Made by a program: the position numbers and the translations under genes
NCBI RefSeq assembly: GCF_000504165.1
Contig: NZ_AYSE01000012.1
Coordinates: 1-64,000, forward strand
DNA from: Bacillus sp. FJAT-14578
Lineage (GTDB): Bacteria; Bacillota; Bacilli; Bacillales; Bacillaceae_H
Reading direction: 5' to 3'
Length of the DNA stretch: 64,000 nt
Shown here: positions 37,188 to 45,990 of the stretch, piece by piece
How positions within the stretch are numbered: position 1 is the stretch's first letter
How the letters are laid out: each line of letters opens with the position of its first letter
Notes under the pieces: model-generated
What the model was told of the DNA's origin: nothing
The model's database searches: none
The model's input: only the letters and a program-made list of their open reading frames with translations

Positions 37188-38513
37188 TTATACAATTGCG
37201 GCAACTTTGCGCTCATCTACAATGCGGACTGCTTTTCCTTCAGATCTAGGAATGCTTCTTGGAGCCAGCACCTTCACCTTCATGCTCACCAAACAATTAT
37301 TTTTCATGGAGTGCTGTACTTTTTTCATAATGAATTGAATACGCTCATGCTGCATGTCGCCGTTTACTTGTTGGTAAATTTCTTCGCTGACCTCAACATG
37401 TAACTCGACTACATCTAACGTACCTTCACGACGTAAGCGAACTTGGTAATGCGGTGCCAGTTCTTCAATTTGGATTAAGAAATGTTCAATCTCCGACGGG
37501 AAGACATTTACCCCGCGTATGATAAGCATATCGTCGATACGCCCTTTTACACGTGACATTCTTGTCGTCGTTCTGCCGCATTTACAGGTTTCTCTTGTGA
37601 TAGAAGCTATATCCCCTGTACGATAACGAATAACCGGGAATGCTTCCTTCGTTAAGCTAGTAAACACCAATTCTCCTTCTTCTCCATCCGCTACTGGCTC
37701 GAGAGTATCAGGGTTAATGACTTCCACAATGAAATGATCATCCGCTATATGCAATCCGTCCTGCGCTTCATGACATTCCATGGCTACACCTGGCCCCATT
37801 ACTTCACTTAATCCATAAATGTCACAAGCTTTAATACCAAACTTTTCTTCTAAAACTTTGCGCATTTCCTCTGACCAAGGCTCCGCTCCAAAGATACCAA
37901 ATTTTAAAGAGCTGCTTTTTGGATCTTTCCCCATTTCCTCCATTTCTTCAGCAACCTTCAAAATATAAGAAGGTGTACCAGCAATGACGGTTGGTTTAAA
38001 ATCTTCAATAATAGTGATTTGGCGTTCTGTATTTCCTCCGGAGATTGGAACGGTTGCCATGCCAAGTCTTTCCGCTCCATAATGAATCCCTAATCCACCT
38101 GTAAATAATCCATATCCGTAAGCATTCTGGAACACACCGCCTGGCTCTCCCCCTGCAAGTGCAATTGCGCGGGCAACCATATCAGCCCAATTATCAATAT
38201 CATTCTTTGTATAGCCCACTACCGTTGGCTTTCCGCTTGTGCCCGAAGAAGCATGTATACGAACGACATCTTTCATATCTGCAGCAAATAAGTTGAAAGG
38301 ATAGTTTTCACGCAACGCTTCTTTTTTCGTAAATGGCAGCTTGCGTACGTCATCTATCGTTTGGATATCCTCTACTGTTATATTAAGTTCTTTGAATTTT
38401 TCTTGATAAAAAGGTACTTTCTCGGATACTCTTTTTACCGTTTCCTTTAAACGCGCTACCTGCAGCTCTTCTAGTTCCTTTTGTGAATACGTTTCAACTT
38501 CATGAATGATCAT
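37188..38513 (-). CDS. paaK: PaaK, phenylacetate-CoA ligase
   Basis: The 441-aa adenylating enzyme makes phenylacetyl-CoA from phenylacetate, ATP and CoA. The P-loop-like ASSGTSGKPTVVGYT (about residue 91), GAEPWSEEMRK, YGLSEVMGPG and YRTGDIASI are standard for PaaK. Length is normal. AGGAGATA gives a clear ribosome site. It is the first gene of the phenylacetate series and has a separate promoter covered by a dyad and followed by a cre-like site. Confidence 0.96.
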   Translation of the reverse strand: MIIHEVETYSQKELEELQVARLKETVKRVSEKVPFYQEKFKELNITVEDIQTIDDVRKLPFTKKEALRENYPFNLFAADMKDVVRIHASSGTSGKPTVVGYTKNDIDNWADMVARAIALAGGEPGGVFQNAYGYGLFTGGLGIHYGAERLGMATVPISGGNTERQITIIEDFKPTVIAGTPSYILKVAEEMEEMGKDPKSSSLKFGIFGAEPWSEEMRKVLEEKFGIKACDIYGLSEVMGPGVAMECHEAQDGLHIADDHFIVEVINPDTLEPVADGEEGELVFTSLTKEAFPVIRYRTGDIASITRETCKCGRTTTRMSRVKGRIDDMLIIRGVNVFPSEIEHFLIQIEELAPHYQVRLRREGTLDVVELHVEVSEEIYQQVNGDMQHERIQFIMKKVQHSMKNNCLVSMKVKVLAPRSIPRSEGKAVRIVDERKVAAIV

Positions 38514-38546
38514 TATCTCCTATCCCCTCTCATTAATCATAAACTA

Positions 38547-38559
38547 TGAAGCGCTTACA
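38547..38559 (-). promoter_or_regulatory. cre-like site upstream of paaK
   Basis: The minus strand reads TGTAAGCGCTTCA, one base short of the CcpA consensus TGWAARCGYTWWCA-type palindrome. It lies between the promoter and the ribosome site, where CcpA could block transcription. Confidence 0.45.
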
Positions 38560-38601
38560 AAGATGAATGTCTATAACCCCTTTTCATATACCAACAAAAC
38601 C

Positions 38602-38644
38602 TTTATATAACACCATTTTCACTGTTGTAATAATAATGTTATAT
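38602..38644 (-). promoter_or_regulatory. paaK promoter with putative PaaX-type dyad
   Basis: TTACAA and TATAAA lie exactly 17 bp apart on the minus strand. The perfect inverted arms ATATAACA (38605-38612) and TGTTATAT (38637-38644) flank and overlap both elements. Confidence 0.65.
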
Positions 38645-38659
38645 CTAATAACTCTAAAA

Positions 38660-39028
38660 TATCATACGTACAAGTACTTGTAAATATTTTCAGATATTTT
38701 AGAATTTAAGTTAACCCATTCACAATTTAGGATATTAATATATCAATTTTTATCAATGTTACCTTATATCAATGCTAAACTTTATAAATCACTATTTAAA
38801 AATAACAAAGTTATTCTCCTTTTAAAGATAATAAACAGGAGTATGTGATAATCTCCCCAAATTTTTTATATATTTTTTGCCGCATTGTAAAAAAATGTTA
38901 CTGAATCTCCAAATGACGCTGACGAAAGCATTAAATGAATTCTTATTTTATGTCCCACCTTTGTTATTGCCGGAGAAAGCCCATAGTATCATTCATCAAT
39001 CCAACTCTCAAGTTATATTCCAAAAAGT
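38660..39028. other. Gene-free AT-rich gap upstream of paaK
   Basis: About 370 bp without a supported gene. A 77-codon open frame from 38877 lacks a ribosome site and runs through a terminator, so I do not call it. Confidence 0.5.
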
Positions 39029-39078
39029 AAAAACGCCGTTTCCTTCCAGTCATACTACCGGAAGGAAACGGCGTTTTT
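39029..39078. terminator. Strong bidirectional terminator downstream of the SLH gene
   Basis: A 19-bp perfect stem (AAAAACGCCGTTTCCTTCC and its complement) with a 12-nt loop isolates the SLH gene from paaK. Confidence 0.9.
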
Positions 39079-39084
39079 CAGTAG

Positions 39085-39170
39085 ATTTATCCCGCATTAA
39101 CGGGCAGTAAGACGCCCATTTCAAAACGTCCAGCCATCAGTGGGGATGAAGCCCCCACTGATGGAAGTTT
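39085..39170. repeat. Family B repeat, shortened and inverted copy (B3)
   Basis: It starts TTATCCCGCATTAACGGGCA, the complement of the right end of the full copies. It finishes with the hairpin CCATCAGTGGGG / CCCCCACTGATGG and TTCC. The middle AGGAC hairpin is absent. Confidence 0.8.
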
Positions 39171-41046
39171 ATTCAACGACATGAAGTGAACGGTCTACAA
39201 AAGCGGAAAACTGAACGCGTGTGACAAAATCATTCGGCCGGAAGGTTCCATCCGGATAACCGGTTGTCACATCATTTGCCGCCAGCACATTTATGAAACC
39301 TTCGAACGGGGATTGTGATAGAACATCTTTAAACTCTTTTTCGGTATAGCCTTTTAGACGAAAAGCCGTTGCAAGCGCTTTTGCCATATCGCCTCGATTT
39401 AAGTAGTCATTTGGACGAAATTGGCCGTTTTTCAAATCAAAGATTCCTTTATTGACTACATAAGCGGCAGCTTCATACCCGTAAGATCCCAACTTCATAT
39501 CAGAAGCACTCAATTTAGCAGAAGGGCTTAAAGGGGCGTTCAATGCTCTTGTCAGCATTTGAGCTCCTTGTAATCTCGTAATCTTATAATTCGGTCGGAA
39601 GGTACCATCAGGGTAGCCTGTAATAATTCCAAGGTACGATAAGTTGTAGATGTCTTTGGCTGCCCAATGCGACCATGGAACATCTTTAAACGTTCCGCTC
39701 GTTACAATATTCTTGGTTTGGTTATTGTAAATGTTGATATACATTTTGGCTGCATCTGTTTGAAGAACCTCTTGCCCTTCTCGTCCAAAACGATATGTGA
39801 CTTTTAATTCATAACGTCCATTGGCAAGTGTTTTCGGTAAACTGAGATGAAATTTTTCAGCATACTTGGCATACGAAGATGTATCCGGCGTTAATCCGAC
39901 AAGATGTTTTTTATACGAAGCGAGCGTTTTTCCCGTTGGCGCTATCACTTCCACTAGAAGCGTTCCCCTTGATGGAACATTTCCTGTATTTTGAACAGTC
40001 ACTGTACCGTAAGCCGCATACTCGCTTGGTCTTGCATATGCTTTTAGATCCGATAGAGAAATGGAAACTCTTCGATTAATAGAATGATTGTTTGCATGGG
40101 AGGCAGCTGTCCATAGAACCGATTGTTCAAAAAGCGTCTCTATTTCTTCTTCTCCTTTCAATCCGTCATAAGGCTTATTCTCTTGCCCCCCAGCATGGGA
40201 TACTCCGACATAATCAAACGCCCGGAATCCAAACCACACGACTCTTCCTTTTCCATACTCCATGGCATAGGATACACTCGTTCCTTTTGATGCATGCTCT
40301 GGATTCTTGGATGAACCTATGCTTTCATATGTAAGCAATGGGGTCACTTTCGTTCCTTTATAAGGCTGAATGACTTCAATCCATTCACCGCCTCCCCGAT
40401 TGTTTCGGATCGATAACTTGGATTGATTTAAAGCCTTTAACGTATTTTGAATGATCGGATGAGAACTCCCCTGTGTCAGCGTCGTATTTTCTACGACTAC
40501 ATCATTGACGAAGGCAGACTGGAAAACCTCCGTTAAATTATCCCACTCCCAAATCCATGTTTTCGTATCATAAATAAGCGGAGTTAAATCCAGTTGTCCT
40601 TCTTTTGGAAATTTTGCCGCTTCATTGCGGGCTGTCCCGTAAATGAACAAAGCCCCGCCTCCATTTCGGATATACTCCTTTACGCTCGCCCGCTGTTCCT
40701 TTGTCATGAGAACGGTATGCGCAAACACAAGAGTGTCATACTTCCTTAATACAGCAGCATTTTTCAAATCTTGGTCCGTTACTTTCTCTACTTGGAACCC
40801 TTGCTCTTGTAACAGCGCATATAATTTTTCCTCTTTTTCAAGAATAGGGGACCACTTTTCTTTCGTATCCACTTTTTGATTGTTGTATACTCCTCCCTCT
40901 CTATAAATAAGAGAGTATTTTTCGCTTTGTTCCGAAAAAACCACGCCAATCTTGTTATTGGCGGCCGCCAATGCCTTTCCTTCATACAAGGAACCCCATA
41001 ATATTGCTGCCATAACTACTATTAGCATCCTTAAGTTGCTTTTCAT
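39169..41046 (-). CDS. Secreted SLH-domain surface protein with GATase-like N-terminal domain
   Basis: The 625-aa protein has a signal peptide (cut near ALAA, residue 28). An alpha/beta domain follows (30-315: KYDTLVFAHTVLM, YIRNGGGALFIYG) that resembles glutamine-amidotransferase-like or ThuA-like domains, without an evident catalytic triad. A beta-sandwich region spans about 325-440. Three S-layer-homology domains are at 451-503, 514-563 and 570-625, with ITGYPDGTFRPN repeated. The SLH part anchors it to cell-wall polysaccharide. The N-terminal function is unknown. It is transcribed alone with terminators downstream. Confidence 0.85.
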   Translation of the reverse strand: MKSNLRMLIVVMAAILWGSLYEGKALAAANNKIGVVFSEQSEKYSLIYREGGVYNNQKVDTKEKWSPILEKEEKLYALLQEQGFQVEKVTDQDLKNAAVLRKYDTLVFAHTVLMTKEQRASVKEYIRNGGGALFIYGTARNEAAKFPKEGQLDLTPLIYDTKTWIWEWDNLTEVFQSAFVNDVVVENTTLTQGSSHPIIQNTLKALNQSKLSIRNNRGGGEWIEVIQPYKGTKVTPLLTYESIGSSKNPEHASKGTSVSYAMEYGKGRVVWFGFRAFDYVGVSHAGGQENKPYDGLKGEEEIETLFEQSVLWTAASHANNHSINRRVSISLSDLKAYARPSEYAAYGTVTVQNTGNVPSRGTLLVEVIAPTGKTLASYKKHLVGLTPDTSSYAKYAEKFHLSLPKTLANGRYELKVTYRFGREGQEVLQTDAAKMYINIYNNQTKNIVTSGTFKDVPWSHWAAKDIYNLSYLGIITGYPDGTFRPNYKITRLQGAQMLTRALNAPLSPSAKLSASDMKLGSYGYEAAAYVVNKGIFDLKNGQFRPNDYLNRGDMAKALATAFRLKGYTEKEFKDVLSQSPFEGFINVLAANDVTTGYPDGTFRPNDFVTRVQFSAFVDRSLHVVE

Positions 41047-41135
41047 GGCTTTATCACCCCTTTATAATCGTTCTTCCACTACTCATTATATTTCCTATTC
41101 ATCTTTCATTAAAGTTATTTTCTATATAATTCCAA

Positions 41136-41166
41136 TAAAAATGGACCTGTCTCGCAAGGTCCATGT
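41136..41166 (-). terminator. Terminator of the peptide transporter operon
   Basis: The stem ATGGACCT / AGGTCCAT is followed on the minus strand by TTTTATT, just after the last permease gene. Confidence 0.7.
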
Positions 41167-41177
41167 CGATGTTCTAA

Positions 41178-42077
41178 TTAACTTTTCATTCGCGGGTCGA
41201 GTGCATCCCGAAGACCGTCACCCATCAAGTTAAAACCAAGTACGACCAGCATAATGGCTAAACCGGGAAAGATCATGGTCCAAGGGGCTTGCACTAAAAA
41301 TTGCTTAGAATCCGCAAGCATCTTTCCCCATTCCGGGTTAGGCGGCTGTGCCCCCAGGCCCAAGAAACCGAGAGCTGCAGCTTCAATGATGGCCGTTGCA
41401 ATGGCCAGTGTCCCTTGGACAATAATAGGCGTCATGCTATTTGGCAAAATATGAGAGAATAAAATTCTTGTATCACTCATGCCAATTGCTTTTGCGGCCA
41501 TAATATATTCTTCCTGCTTTACGCTTAATACCTTTGAGCGAATTAAACGTCCAAAGTTCGGAATGTTAATAATCGCAATGGCAATAAGGGCGTTTTGCAA
41601 TGAAGGACCTAATACCGCCACAACCCCAATCGCCAACAGAATGCTTGGAAACGCCAGCATAATATCGAAAATGCGCGAAATCAAGGTATCCACCCATTTT
41701 CCGTAATAGCCCGCTACAATCCCTAAGGTAGTTCCTATAACGACAGATCCTAATACCGAGAAAAATCCAACCCATAAGGAGATTCTCGCTCCATAAATGA
41801 CACGGGATAAAATATCGCGGCCAAAATCATCGGTCCCGAACCAATGCTCACTGGAAGGCGGCTGCAGCCTCTTCGCTAAATCTTGCTCATTAATGCCTTG
41901 CGGTGCAATCACCGGTGCAAATATAGCCAATAAGATAAAGAATAGTACGATGAAGGTCCCGACAAGTGCCAGTTTATTTTTTCTAAATCCTTTCCAAGCC
42001 TCTTTCCATGGCGAAACGGCCATGTCTTGCTGTACGGTCGAATTCAATGGTGCATCATTTCGTGCTAATTCTGCCAT
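41178..42077 (-). CDS. Peptide/nickel-type ABC importer permease (DppC-like)
   Basis: The 299-aa permease has an N-terminal membrane anchor (residues 35-57) and the BPD transporter domain. The EAA loop is seen as EYIMAAKAIGMSDTRILFSHILPNSM. Cytoplasmic N-terminal WKEAWKGFRKNKLALVG is typical of DppC/OppC. AGGGAGGGACGTTC lies before the ATG. It is the last gene of the transporter operon. Substrate could be di- or oligopeptides and cannot be refined. Confidence 0.9.
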   Translation of the reverse strand: MAELARNDAPLNSTVQQDMAVSPWKEAWKGFRKNKLALVGTFIVLFFILLAIFAPVIAPQGINEQDLAKRLQPPSSEHWFGTDDFGRDILSRVIYGARISLWVGFFSVLGSVVIGTTLGIVAGYYGKWVDTLISRIFDIMLAFPSILLAIGVVAVLGPSLQNALIAIAIINIPNFGRLIRSKVLSVKQEEYIMAAKAIGMSDTRILFSHILPNSMTPIIVQGTLAIATAIIEAAALGFLGLGAQPPNPEWGKMLADSKQFLVQAPWTMIFPGLAIMLVVLGFNLMGDGLRDALDPRMKS

Positions 42078-42089
42078 GAACGTCCCTCC

Positions 42090-43094
42090 CTAGTTATACT
42101 TGATTCGCGGATCAATTGCCGCATAAAGAATATCAACAATCAAATTGATGAGTACGAAAATAACCGCAATCACAAGAATGCCTGACTGAATAACAGGATA
42201 ATCACGGAAACCGATTGCCTCGTAAATGTAACGTCCAATTCCAGGCCAGCTGAAGATCGTTTCCGTCAAAATCGCACCCCCAAGCAATAACCCTAACTGC
42301 AAACCAATAATAGTAATAATCGGAATGATTGCATTTTTCAATGAGTGCTTATAAACAACCCAAAACATTCTTAACCCTTTCGCTCTCGCTGTACGAATGT
42401 AATCAGAACGCATAACTTCAAGCATACTTGAACGTGTAATGCGGGCAATGATCGCCATCGGAATGGTCGCTAAAGCAAAGCTTGGCAAGATGAGATGCTG
42501 TAAAACTTGAATGAATTGATCCATTCTCCCTTGAATCAGCGTGTCAATGAGATAGAGATTTGTAATGGCCTCAATAGGATTACGCACATCTTCTCTTCCT
42601 GAAGTCGGAAGTGCTTCTAATTGAATGGCAAATACCCATTGCTCCATCAATCCAAGCCAAAAGATTGGCATAGAAACCCCGATTAAAGCAAGCAGCATAG
42701 CCGCATAATCAAACCATGAATTTTGGAACCATGCGCTGATAATACCAGCATTTACACCAATTACTACTGCAATCAATAATGCGACGACCGCTAACTCCAA
42801 TGTAGCCGCTAAATAAGGCAGCATTTCTTCACTAATTGGAGATTTCGTGCGAAGGGATTCTCCCAAATCACCCGTTAATAAACCACTTAGGTAATGGAAG
42901 TACTGCGTATACCAAGGCTGATCCAAACCAAGCTCTTTAGTCAAAGCTTCAATAGCCTCTTCCGTTGCCAATTGTCCTAAAATAACTTGAGCCGGGTTAC
43001 CCGGAATAGCGCGAATCATAAAAAAGACAACAAGTGATAAACCTAGTAAAACCGGTATTAGCATCAAAATCCTTCGTACAATATAAGAGAACAT
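42090..43094 (-). CDS. Peptide/nickel-type ABC importer permease (DppB-like)
   Basis: The 334-aa permease has six membrane segments, a typical start (YIVRRILMLIPVLLGLSLVVFFMIR) and the EAA loop DYIRTARAKGLRMFWVVYKHSLKNAI. It ends in the conserved DPRIKYN. It lies 12 bp before the DppC-like gene and is separated from the binding-protein gene by about 265 bp of hairpins. Confidence 0.9.
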   Translation of the reverse strand: MFSYIVRRILMLIPVLLGLSLVVFFMIRAIPGNPAQVILGQLATEEAIEALTKELGLDQPWYTQYFHYLSGLLTGDLGESLRTKSPISEEMLPYLAATLELAVVALLIAVVIGVNAGIISAWFQNSWFDYAAMLLALIGVSMPIFWLGLMEQWVFAIQLEALPTSGREDVRNPIEAITNLYLIDTLIQGRMDQFIQVLQHLILPSFALATIPMAIIARITRSSMLEVMRSDYIRTARAKGLRMFWVVYKHSLKNAIIPIITIIGLQLGLLLGGAILTETIFSWPGIGRYIYEAIGFRDYPVIQSGILVIAVIFVLINLIVDILYAAIDPRIKYN

Positions 43095-43125
43095 ATCATC
43101 ACTTCTTTCATGATATATATTAGGA

Positions 43126-43246
43126 AAAGGGGTGACTCAAAAGGGGAAAAACAACCCCTCTTGGGTCACCCCTGCAAAATGGACCGTCATGTAAACCTAG
43201 TAATATCAAAGGTTTTAGTTGACGGTCCATTTTTCCAAAAGCATAA
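43126..43246. repeat. Family A repeat, inverted copy within the transporter operon (A7)
   Basis: Hairpin 2 comes first (GGGGTGACTCAAAAGGGG / CCCCTCTTGGGTCACCCC). Hairpin 1 is TGGACCGTCA / TGACGGTCCA. It lies between the binding-protein gene and the permease genes and could reduce read-through or protect the upstream mRNA. Confidence 0.75.
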
Positions 43247-43337
43247 ACTCAATCATTTCAAACTTATGGTCAGCTCTCTTTTTTATTTCATCATAGCCGC
43301 ATTCCTCAAGAGCATGAACTGGTCTGAAACCTTTCTT

Positions 43338-43358
43338 CAGCCATAAGACTGCTTATGG
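43338..43358 (-). other. Hairpin directly after the binding-protein gene
   Basis: A perfect inverted repeat AGCCATAAG-act-CTTATGGCT begins just after the stop codon and has no T-run. It could stabilise the upstream mRNA. Confidence 0.5.
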
Positions 43359-43359
43359 C

Positions 43360-44958
43360 TTATTGAAACTCAACTGTCCCTAATTCATCGGAACCAGTTG
43401 GGTGTGCTTTAAATCCAGTAATGTTAGCTTTACCTGCTAACGCTGGTTTTGAATGCACAAGAGGTACCCAAGGAGCATCGTCTTTAATAATTTCTTGTGC
43501 TTTTTTGTATAATTCATTTCGCTTCGCAGGATCTACTTCTGTTTGGGCTTGAATGAGCAAGTCATGGACTTGGTCATTCTGATAGTACGTGTAGTTGTTG
43601 CTGCCGATTGAATCTTTGTCTAATAACACATATAAGAAGTTATCTGCATCACCGTTATCGCCAGTCCATCCAAGCAAGAAGGAATCAGCTTCACCAGCGC
43701 GTGCTTTATCTAAATAAGTAGCCCACTCATACGTGACGATTTTAGCTTTTACACCGATTTTTGCAAAGTTGGCTTGAAGGGCTTCCGCTACCTTCTGGCC
43801 ATCCGGCATATATGGACGAGGTACAGGCATTGCCCATAGCTCCATCTCAAAGCCGTCTGCATAGCCGGCTTCCGCTAATAATTGTTTTGCCTTTTCTAAA
43901 TCAAACGGATAATCTTCGATGCTGTCATTGTAGCCTTCTACTACTTCCGGCATTGGGTTGATGGCCGGAGTCGCTTCACCAGCAAAGAATGCCTCTACCA
44001 ACGCTTTTTTATCGACGGCATGGTTCAATGCTTGACGAACTTTTTTATCCTTTAATGGACCTCTTGTAGATGTTAAGCCCAAGTAAGCCACGTTTAAAGA
44101 TGGACGGAAGAACGTTTGTAAATTAGAATCACTTTCGATTCCAGGAACATCTGTAAAGTTAACACCATCAATTAAATCCACTTCACCTGTTTTCAACGCA
44201 TTTAAACGAGCTGAATTTTCAGGAATAACCTTGAAAATAACTTGGTTCAATTTTGGAAGGCCATCAATCCAAAACTCTTCGTTTTTCTCGATAACGATAC
44301 GATCGTTGCGTTTCCACTCTTTAAACTTGAATGCTCCTGTACCCACAGGATTTTCATTGTATTTTTCACCATATTTTTCAACAGCTGCCGGAGATGAAAT
44401 CGCAAACGGCGACATCGCTAAATTTTTGAAGAATGGAGCCAATGGACGGCTTAGTTTGAACTCTACTGTAGCCGGGTCAACTGCTTTTACTTCTTGAATA
44501 ACATCGCCAAATTGAGAGTTGTAATAATAGAACTGTTCTTTGTTGCCTGCTTTCCAACGGTTAAAGTTGAATACGACAGCTTCTGCATTAAAGTCTGTAC
44601 CGTCGTGGAATTTAATTCCCTCTTGAAGTTTAAGCGTATACGTTAAACCATCTTCAGAAACAGACCATTCTTTAGCAAGTCCAGGATTCAATTCCGTATC
44701 TTGCTCACCAAACTCGATTAACGTGTTAAATAAATTTTTTGTTACCTTGAACGACTCACCATCCGTTGCCGTCGCAGGGTCTAATGATACTGTATCTCCA
44801 CCGCGGCCAAATACAAGTGTATCTTGTTTATTGCCGCCTTCTTGCTTTTCGCCTTCTTTCGAGTCGCTGCCCGTTGACTCTGACTTGCTGCATCCAACAA
44901 GAGCCATGGAAAGTGTCAATACGAAAACGAGTACTAAAGCATACCACTTTCTCTTCAT
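43360..44958 (-). CDS. Peptide-binding lipoprotein of an ABC importer (family 5 binding protein)
   Basis: The 532-aa lipoprotein has a signal sequence with lipobox ALVGC (Cys23) and a serine/lysine-rich linker. The family 5 solute-binding fold follows (GLAKEWSVSEDGLTYTLKLQ, VRQALNHAVDKKALVE). It captures peptides outside the membrane and passes them to the two permeases. AGAGGGGGATTTCGA supports the start. It sits between the ATPase and permease genes in the operon. Confidence 0.92.
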   Translation of the reverse strand: MKRKWYALVLVFVLTLSMALVGCSKSESTGSDSKEGEKQEGGNKQDTLVFGRGGDTVSLDPATATDGESFKVTKNLFNTLIEFGEQDTELNPGLAKEWSVSEDGLTYTLKLQEGIKFHDGTDFNAEAVVFNFNRWKAGNKEQFYYYNSQFGDVIQEVKAVDPATVEFKLSRPLAPFFKNLAMSPFAISSPAAVEKYGEKYNENPVGTGAFKFKEWKRNDRIVIEKNEEFWIDGLPKLNQVIFKVIPENSARLNALKTGEVDLIDGVNFTDVPGIESDSNLQTFFRPSLNVAYLGLTSTRGPLKDKKVRQALNHAVDKKALVEAFFAGEATPAINPMPEVVEGYNDSIEDYPFDLEKAKQLLAEAGYADGFEMELWAMPVPRPYMPDGQKVAEALQANFAKIGVKAKIVTYEWATYLDKARAGEADSFLLGWTGDNGDADNFLYVLLDKDSIGSNNYTYYQNDQVHDLLIQAQTEVDPAKRNELYKKAQEIIKDDAPWVPLVHSKPALAGKANITGFKAHPTGSDELGTVEFQ

Positions 44959-45021
44959 TCGAAATCCCCCTCTTATTTTATATATCTATCATTAATGCTA
45001 TCTACCATCTTCTCCTTTGTT

Positions 45022-45990
45022 TCACTCATAAAGATGACAGGCAACAAAATGATTAGGTTCAACCTCTTTCAATTCAGCGCGTGCCGTTTTGCATATATCC
45101 ATACATTTGCCGCAGCGCGTATGAAAAGGACAGCCAACCGGAGGGTTAGATGGACTCGGCAAATCTCCTTGAAGGACAATTTGCTCGCGTTTAAAGTCCG
45201 GATCAGGTACAGGTACAGCCGAAAGCAGCGCTTCGGTATAAGGATGAAGCGGTTTTTCATAGAGTTTTTCGCTTTCAGACAACTCTACCATCTGTCCTAA
45301 ATACATTACTCCGACCCTATCGCAAATATGCCGAACTACACCTAAATCATGAGAGATGAAAATATACGTCAATTGAAACTCTTTCTGAAGATTCTCCAAT
45401 AAGTTCAGAACTTGAGATTGAATAGATACATCAAGAGCCGATACTGGTTCATCGGCAATAATGAGCTTTGGATTTGTCATCAGCGCCCTTGCGATGCCGA
45501 TGCGCTGCCTTTGCCCGCCGCTGAACTGATGAGGATAGCGATTGGCATGGTAACTGCTTAAACCAACCACTTGCAGCATTTCCCTTACCTTCTGTTTTCG
45601 TTCTTCTTTATTGCCTATTCCATGAACGATAAGGGGCTCTTCCAATATTTTTTCAATCGTGTGACGCGGGTTAAGAGAAGCGAATGGATCCTGAAAAACC
45701 ATTTGCATTTCTCTTCTTAACTTACGCATCTCACTATTGGATAAACTCGTAACCTCCTTTTCTTCAAAAATGACTTGACCATCAGTAGGCTCGATTAAAC
45801 GGAGCAGCAACCGTCCCGTAGTGGACTTGCCACACCCGCTTTCTCCCACAATTCCAAGTGTCTCGCCCTTTTTCACTTCAAAGCTTAAGCCGTCTACAGC
45901 TTTTACGGCTCCTATTTCCTTACTTAATAGACCACCTTTAATCGGAAAGTGTTTTTTTAATCCTTTAACTTGTAGTAACGATTCCGCCAT
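45022..45990 (-). CDS. Peptide ABC importer ATPase (DppF/OppF-like)
   Basis: The protein, about 322 aa, has Walker [10 protein letters not shown], the signature SGGQRQRIGIARAL, Walker B LIIADEPVSALD and the C-terminal oligopeptide-transporter domain (CPFHTRCGKCMDIC, a cysteine-rich motif of this family). I start at the ATG preceded by GGAGGGG because the upstream frame lies inside the neighbouring ATPase gene. The two genes overlap by 26 nt. It pairs with the other ATPase. Confidence 0.9.
   Translation of the reverse strand: MAESLLQVKGLKKHFPIKGGLLSKEIGAVKAVDGLSFEVKKGETLGIVGESGCGKSTTGRLLLRLIEPTDGQVIFEEKEVTSLSNSEMRKLRREMQMVFQDPFASLNPRHTIEKILEEPLIVHGIGNKEERKQKVREMLQVVGLSSYHANRYPHQFSGGQRQRIGIARALMTNPKLIIADEPVSALDVSIQSQVLNLLENLQKEFQLTYIFISHDLGVVRHICDRVGVMYLGQMVELSESEKLYEKPLHPYTEALLSAVPVPDPDFKREQIVLQGDLPSPSNPPVGCPFHTRCGKCMDICKTARAELKEVEPNHFVACHLYE

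Noticed and set aside
38877..39110. A 77-codon open frame upstream of paaK
   Set aside because: It has no ribosome site and reads through a strong terminator and into a repeat.
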